A stretch of 64,000 nucleotides of DNA, taken from Paenibacillus zeirhizosphaerae (GTDB lineage Bacteria; Bacillota; Bacilli; Paenibacillales; Paenibacillaceae). A program made the translations under genes and the position numbers. Below the pieces are notes generated by a model that was not told where the DNA came from, did no database searches, and worked only from the letters and a program-made list of their open reading frames with translations. Numbering within the stretch: position 1 is the first letter of the stretch; each line of letters opens with the position of its first letter. This document shows positions 60,940-64,000 of this stretch, piece by piece. The stretch spans positions 310,001-374,000 of the forward strand of contig NZ_JAPCKK010000001.1 in assembly GCF_030705605.1 (NCBI RefSeq), given 5' to 3'.

Positions 60940-61021
60940 GACGACAGAAAATATAATTCGTTCATGAACATTGGTTGCGTAAAATCCGTTTAATGTTCGG
61001 GAAAATTGGGAGGAAGAAAAC

Positions 61022-62446
61022 ATGTCCGTTGAAAATGTTTTGAAAACGATCCAGGAAAACAATATTGAGTGGGTGGACTTCCGTTTTGTTGACCTCTCCG
61101 GTCGCGCACATCATATTTCGTTACCGGCTTCCGCAGTAGATGAAGAAACCTTTGTTAATGGTGTAGCTTTCGACGGATCTTCCATTCCCGGCTACCGCGG
61201 TATCGAAGAATCCGACATGGTTATGATGCCAGATCCGGAAGCTTGCTATGTAGATCCATTCACACAACACCCGACACTGAACGTTATGTGTAATATTGTA
61301 ACGCCTGACGGCGAGAAATACGATCGTGACCCTCGCGGTATCGCGGTTAAAGCTGAAGAATATCTTCAGCAAAGCGGTGTAGGTACAGCTGCATTCTTCG
61401 CACCAGAATCCGAGTTCTTCGTTTTCGATGACGTACGTTATGAGAGTGGCATGAATACCTCTTCCTATGTTGTGGATTCCGAAGAAGCGGCATGGAACAC
61501 CAACCGCAAGGAAGAAGGCGGAAACCTCGGCTTCAAGGTAGGCGTAAAAGGCGGTTATGTTCCGGTTGCACCGGTGGATACGCAGCAGGATATCCGCAGC
61601 GAAATGTGCCGTCTGCTCGAAGAAGCTGGTCTGAGCATTGAGCGTCATCACCATGAGGTGGCAACTGCAGGCCAAGCGGAGATCAACTTCCGTTTCGACA
61701 CACTGAGAAAGACAGCGGACAACCTGCTGGTTTACAAATACATCGTTCACAACACGGCTCGTCAATACGGCAAAGTGGCGACATTTATGCCAAAACCATT
61801 GTTTGGAGATAACGGTAGTGGTATGCACGTTCACCAATCCATCTTCAACGGCGATACTCCTCTGTTCTATGAAAAAGGTGCATACGCTAACCTGAGTGAA
61901 ATGGCATTGAACTATATCGGTGGTATCCTGTACCACGCTCCGGCGTTGATCGCTCTGACCAACCCAAGCACCAACTCTTTCAAACGCCTGGTGCCTGGTT
62001 ATGAAGCACCGGTTAACCTTGTGTTCTCCAAAGGCAACCGTTCTGCTGCGGTACGTATTCCGGTTGCTGCAGTAACACCTAAAGGATGCCGTATCGAGTT
62101 CCGTACACCGGACTCCACAGCGAACCCTTATCTGGCCTTTGCTGCTATGCTGATGGCTGGTCTGGACGGAATCAAGCGCAAGTTGAACCCAATCGAGCTG
62201 GGCTATGGTCCTCTGGATACGAACATCTATGAGCTGTCCGATGCTGAGAAGGCTAAAATCCGCAGCGTTCCTGGAACACTAGACGAGGCTCTGGACGCTC
62301 TGGAGGCCGATTACGAGTTCCTTACAGAGGGCGGAGTCTTCACGAAAGACTTCATCGACAACTACATCCAATTCAAACGTAATGAAGCTAAAGATGTTGC
62401 GATTCGCGTTCATCCACACGAGTTCAGCCTTTACTTCGATTGCTAA
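61022..62446 (+). CDS. glnA: Glutamine synthetase, GSI-beta (enterobacterial) type
   Basis: A 474-residue type I glutamine synthetase making glutamine from glutamate, ammonia and ATP. Catalytic blocks are DGSSIPGYRGIEESDM, FFAPESEFFVFDDV, HHHEVATAGQAEINF, FMPKPLFGDNGSGMHVHQS and VPGYEAPVNLVFSKGNRSAAVRIP. It reads closer to the E. coli enzyme than to the shorter (about 444-residue) GSI-alpha of Bacilli, with the beta-type insertion near GYVPVAPVDTQQDIRSEM and a Tyr403 (DTNIYEL) in the place of the adenylylated tyrosine. GlnR is not encoded upstream. ATG 61022 follows GGGAGG. Confidence 0.93.
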   Translation: MSVENVLKTIQENNIEWVDFRFVDLSGRAHHISLPASAVDEETFVNGVAFDGSSIPGYRGIEESDMVMMPDPEACYVDPFTQHPTLNVMCNIVTPDGEKYDRDPRGIAVKAEEYLQQSGVGTAAFFAPESEFFVFDDVRYESGMNTSSYVVDSEEAAWNTNRKEEGGNLGFKVGVKGGYVPVAPVDTQQDIRSEMCRLLEEAGLSIERHHHEVATAGQAEINFRFDTLRKTADNLLVYKYIVHNTARQYGKVATFMPKPLFGDNGSGMHVHQSIFNGDTPLFYEKGAYANLSEMALNYIGGILYHAPALIALTNPSTNSFKRLVPGYEAPVNLVFSKGNRSAAVRIPVAAVTPKGCRIEFRTPDSTANPYLAFAAMLMAGLDGIKRKLNPIELGYGPLDTNIYELSDAEKAKIRSVPGTLDEALDALEADYEFLTEGGVFTKDFIDNYIQFKRNEAKDVAIRVHPHEFSLYFDC

Positions 62447-62463
62447 AATTGTATTTATCCTTC

Positions 62464-62492
62464 GGTCCCCCGTTTATCCGGGGGGCCTTTTT
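62464..62492 (+). terminator. Terminator of glnA
   Basis: GGTCCCCCG/CGGGGGGCC stem with a 6-base loop, then TTTTT. A second 7-bp hairpin TTGAGGC/GCCTCAA lies just after (62495-62514). Confidence 0.92.
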
Positions 62493-62556
62493 AATTGAGG
62501 CGTCAAGGCCTCAAAATATAAAGTGAACAGTTTCACACAAAAGTGACTTCTTACTC

Positions 62557-62585
62557 TTGAACAGCCTATTGATTACTGCTATTAT
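62557..62585 (+). promoter_or_regulatory. Promoter of serC
   Basis: TTGAAC (62557-62562) and TATTAT (62580-62585) with a 17-base spacer. Confidence 0.6.
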
Positions 62586-62694
62586 AAGCGGTAATATTTG
62601 TGCTACTTTACCGTATCAAACAGTTCCATAAATCAAAACTTCACAAGATATGTAATGGTTAATTGCCATTTGCAGACGAAAGGACGGGGAAAGT

Positions 62695-63783
62695 TTGAAC
62701 AAGAGAGCCTATAATTTTAATGCAGGTCCTGCTGCGCTGCCCTTGAAGGTGCTGGAACGGGCTCAGGCCGAGTTTGTCGATTTTCGTGGAACTGGGATGT
62801 CCATTATGGAAATGTCGCACAGAGGGGCCGTGTATGAATCGGTACACAATGAAGCGCAAGAGCGTTTGCTTCGCCTGCTGGGCAATCCGAAAGGGTATAA
62901 GGTGCTTTTCCTGCAAGGGGGGGCCAGTACACAATTCGCTATGATTCCCATGAACTTTCTGAAACAGGGAACGGTGGGCAGTTATGTGATGACAGGAAGC
63001 TGGGCTGATAAAGCTTTAAAAGAAGCTAAACTGTTCGGTGAAACCAGTATCGCTGCCTCCTCCAAGGAAGATCAATACATGCGAATCCCTGATCTGGATC
63101 ACCTTGAGCTGCCTGACCGTACAGCATACCTTCATATTACTTCAAACGAAACGATTGAGGGGGTACAATTTCAGAAATATCCGGAAACGGGACAGGTGCC
63201 GCTCATTGCCGATATGTCGAGTGATATTTTTTGTCGCGTAACAGATGTCAATAAGTTCGGTATGATATACGCCGGTGCTCAGAAGAATCTAGGGCCATCT
63301 GGCGTTACTGTAGTCATTGCCAAGGAAGATAAGCTCGCTGAGCAGGTGGAGAATATCCCCACCATGTTCCGTTACAGCACATTTTTAAAGAACAACTCTC
63401 TGTACAATACACCACCGTCCTTTTCTGTTTACATGGTAAATGAAGTGCTGCGCTGGATTGAAGAGGAAGGCGGATTAACCGCTATGGAGCAAATGAACCG
63501 TGAGAAGGCAGCGCTCCTGTATGATGGCATAGACCAAAGCGGCGGCTTCTACAGAGGCTGTGCCGAGCCTAGAGACCGTTCTTTGATGAACATCACCTTC
63601 AGACTGGCTTCTGAAGAGCTGGAGAAGCTATTCGTGAAGGAATCCGAGAAGGAAGGCTTTATTGGGCTGAAGGGACATCGCAGCGTGGGAGGGCTGAGAG
63701 CTTCCACCTATAATGCTGTTCCTTATGAGAGCTGTAAAGCGCTGGCTGATTTTATGGATGTATTCCAGAAACAGCATGGTTAA
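62695..63783 (+). CDS. serC: Phosphoserine aminotransferase
   Basis: A 362-residue class V PLP aminotransferase that makes 3-phosphoserine in serine synthesis (and acts in B6 synthesis in some species). TTG 62695 follows AGGACGGGGA. Family marks are NFNAGPAALPLKVLE, GTGMSIMEMSHRG, LQGGASTQFAMIPMNFL, HITSNETIEGVQF, the PLP lysine K197 in YAGAQKNLGPSG, and GLKGHRSVGGLRASTYNA near the end. Length is normal. Confidence 0.97.
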   Translation: MNKRAYNFNAGPAALPLKVLERAQAEFVDFRGTGMSIMEMSHRGAVYESVHNEAQERLLRLLGNPKGYKVLFLQGGASTQFAMIPMNFLKQGTVGSYVMTGSWADKALKEAKLFGETSIAASSKEDQYMRIPDLDHLELPDRTAYLHITSNETIEGVQFQKYPETGQVPLIADMSSDIFCRVTDVNKFGMIYAGAQKNLGPSGVTVVIAKEDKLAEQVENIPTMFRYSTFLKNNSLYNTPPSFSVYMVNEVLRWIEEEGGLTAMEQMNREKAALLYDGIDQSGGFYRGCAEPRDRSLMNITFRLASEELEKLFVKESEKEGFIGLKGHRSVGGLRASTYNAVPYESCKALADFMDVFQKQHG

Positions 63784-63818
63784 TAAGCTTTCATTCTCAT
63801 GATAAAGAAATATACTAG

Positions 63819-63853
63819 AAACCTTCCCTTCTTACTGGCAGGGAAGGTTTTTT
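63819..63853 (+). terminator. Terminator of serC
   Basis: AAACCTTCCCT/AGGGAAGGTTT stem followed by more T. Confidence 0.92.
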
Positions 63854-63891
63854 GAAGAAATGGAAAGTGACAAGCACATGGGGGTCTAATT

Positions 63892-64000
63892 ATGCCACTG
63901 CATATCGTACTGGTGGAGCCGGAGATTCCGGCTAATACAGGAAATATTGCGAGAACCTGTGCCGCAACCGGCACACATTTACACTTGGTCAGACCGCTGG
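63892..64000 (+). CDS. trmL: tRNA (cytidine(34)-2'-O)-methyltransferase, 5' part
   Basis: The first 36 residues of a SPOUT-fold methyltransferase are visible before the window ends. [20 protein letters not shown] is the family opening, with the E-P-x-x-P-x-N-x-G-N-x-x-R-T motif of TrmL (YibK/CspR), which methylates the wobble base of tRNA-Leu. ATG 63892 follows GGGGGT, a moderate ribosome site. Only the start can be judged. Confidence 0.88.
   Translation, partial: MPLHIVLVEPEIPANTGNIARTCAATGTHLHLVRPL

Overview
The window reads as part of the chromosome of a spore-forming Firmicute close to Paenibacillus. Supporting signs are a gamma-type small acid-soluble spore protein with a sigma-G-type promoter, a Spo0E-like phosphatase, YtxC beside thrS, the order pheS-pheT-zapA-mutS2, T-box and SAM-I leaders, and two proteins with the copper-amine-oxidase-N (stalk) domain common in Paenibacillus. 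The genus is inferred from gene content and style, not from a database match.

Bases 1-15413 are the right-hand part of a siphovirus-type prophage. From left to right it holds the end of the head module (HK97-fold capsid, connector and closure proteins), the tail module (tail tube, G/GT chaperones with a textbook -1 frameshift site, tape measure, distal tail protein, fibre cassette with XkdX, tail-tip protein with an HxH metal-binding shaft), a reverse-strand secreted moron, holin and endolysin, and a reverse-strand HicAB toxin-antitoxin pair. It ends at a 49-bp copy of the 3' end of a tRNA-Gly gene (15365-15413), the likely attachment site. Integrase, repressor, replication and terminase genes lie outside the window or are absent.

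Bases 15414-40100 are housekeeping chromosome: an ABC-F ATPase with a structured leader; pheST behind a T-box; a ZapA-domain protein with a very long coiled coil; a CuA-type cupredoxin lipoprotein; a YvlD-like membrane protein; mutS2; small membrane and zinc-ribbon proteins; an MFS transporter; the alanine pair alaR-alaT; a Spo0E-like protein; a lipoprotein; two cobalamin enzymes (CobU-like and PduO-type) joined to an RluD-type pseudouridine synthase; an ArsC/Spx-fold protein; a phosphotransferase; a 5'-3' nuclease; and MOSC, ROK and HRDC proteins.

Bases 40100-64000 hold corA with a long leader on the reverse strand; a SAM-I-controlled metA-metI-metC operon (acetyl-homoserine route to homocysteine); mqnC of the futalosine menaquinone route; the khtT-khtU K+/H+ antiporter pair; a diguanylate cyclase; ytxC and thrS with a T-box leader; a 3D-domain protein; the spore protein; htrA beside an OmpR/HisKA two-component pair; ispH; DAHP synthase; a glutamine synthetase of the enterobacterial (GSI-beta) type; serC; and the start of trmL.

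I found no CRISPR array, no insertion sequence and no rRNA. The best leads are the 640-residue ZapA, the apparent splitting of the distal tail protein by a fibre cassette, a 16-bp palindrome repeated three times in the prophage, the moron with its tandem-repeat promoter, and the GSI-beta glutamine synthetase.
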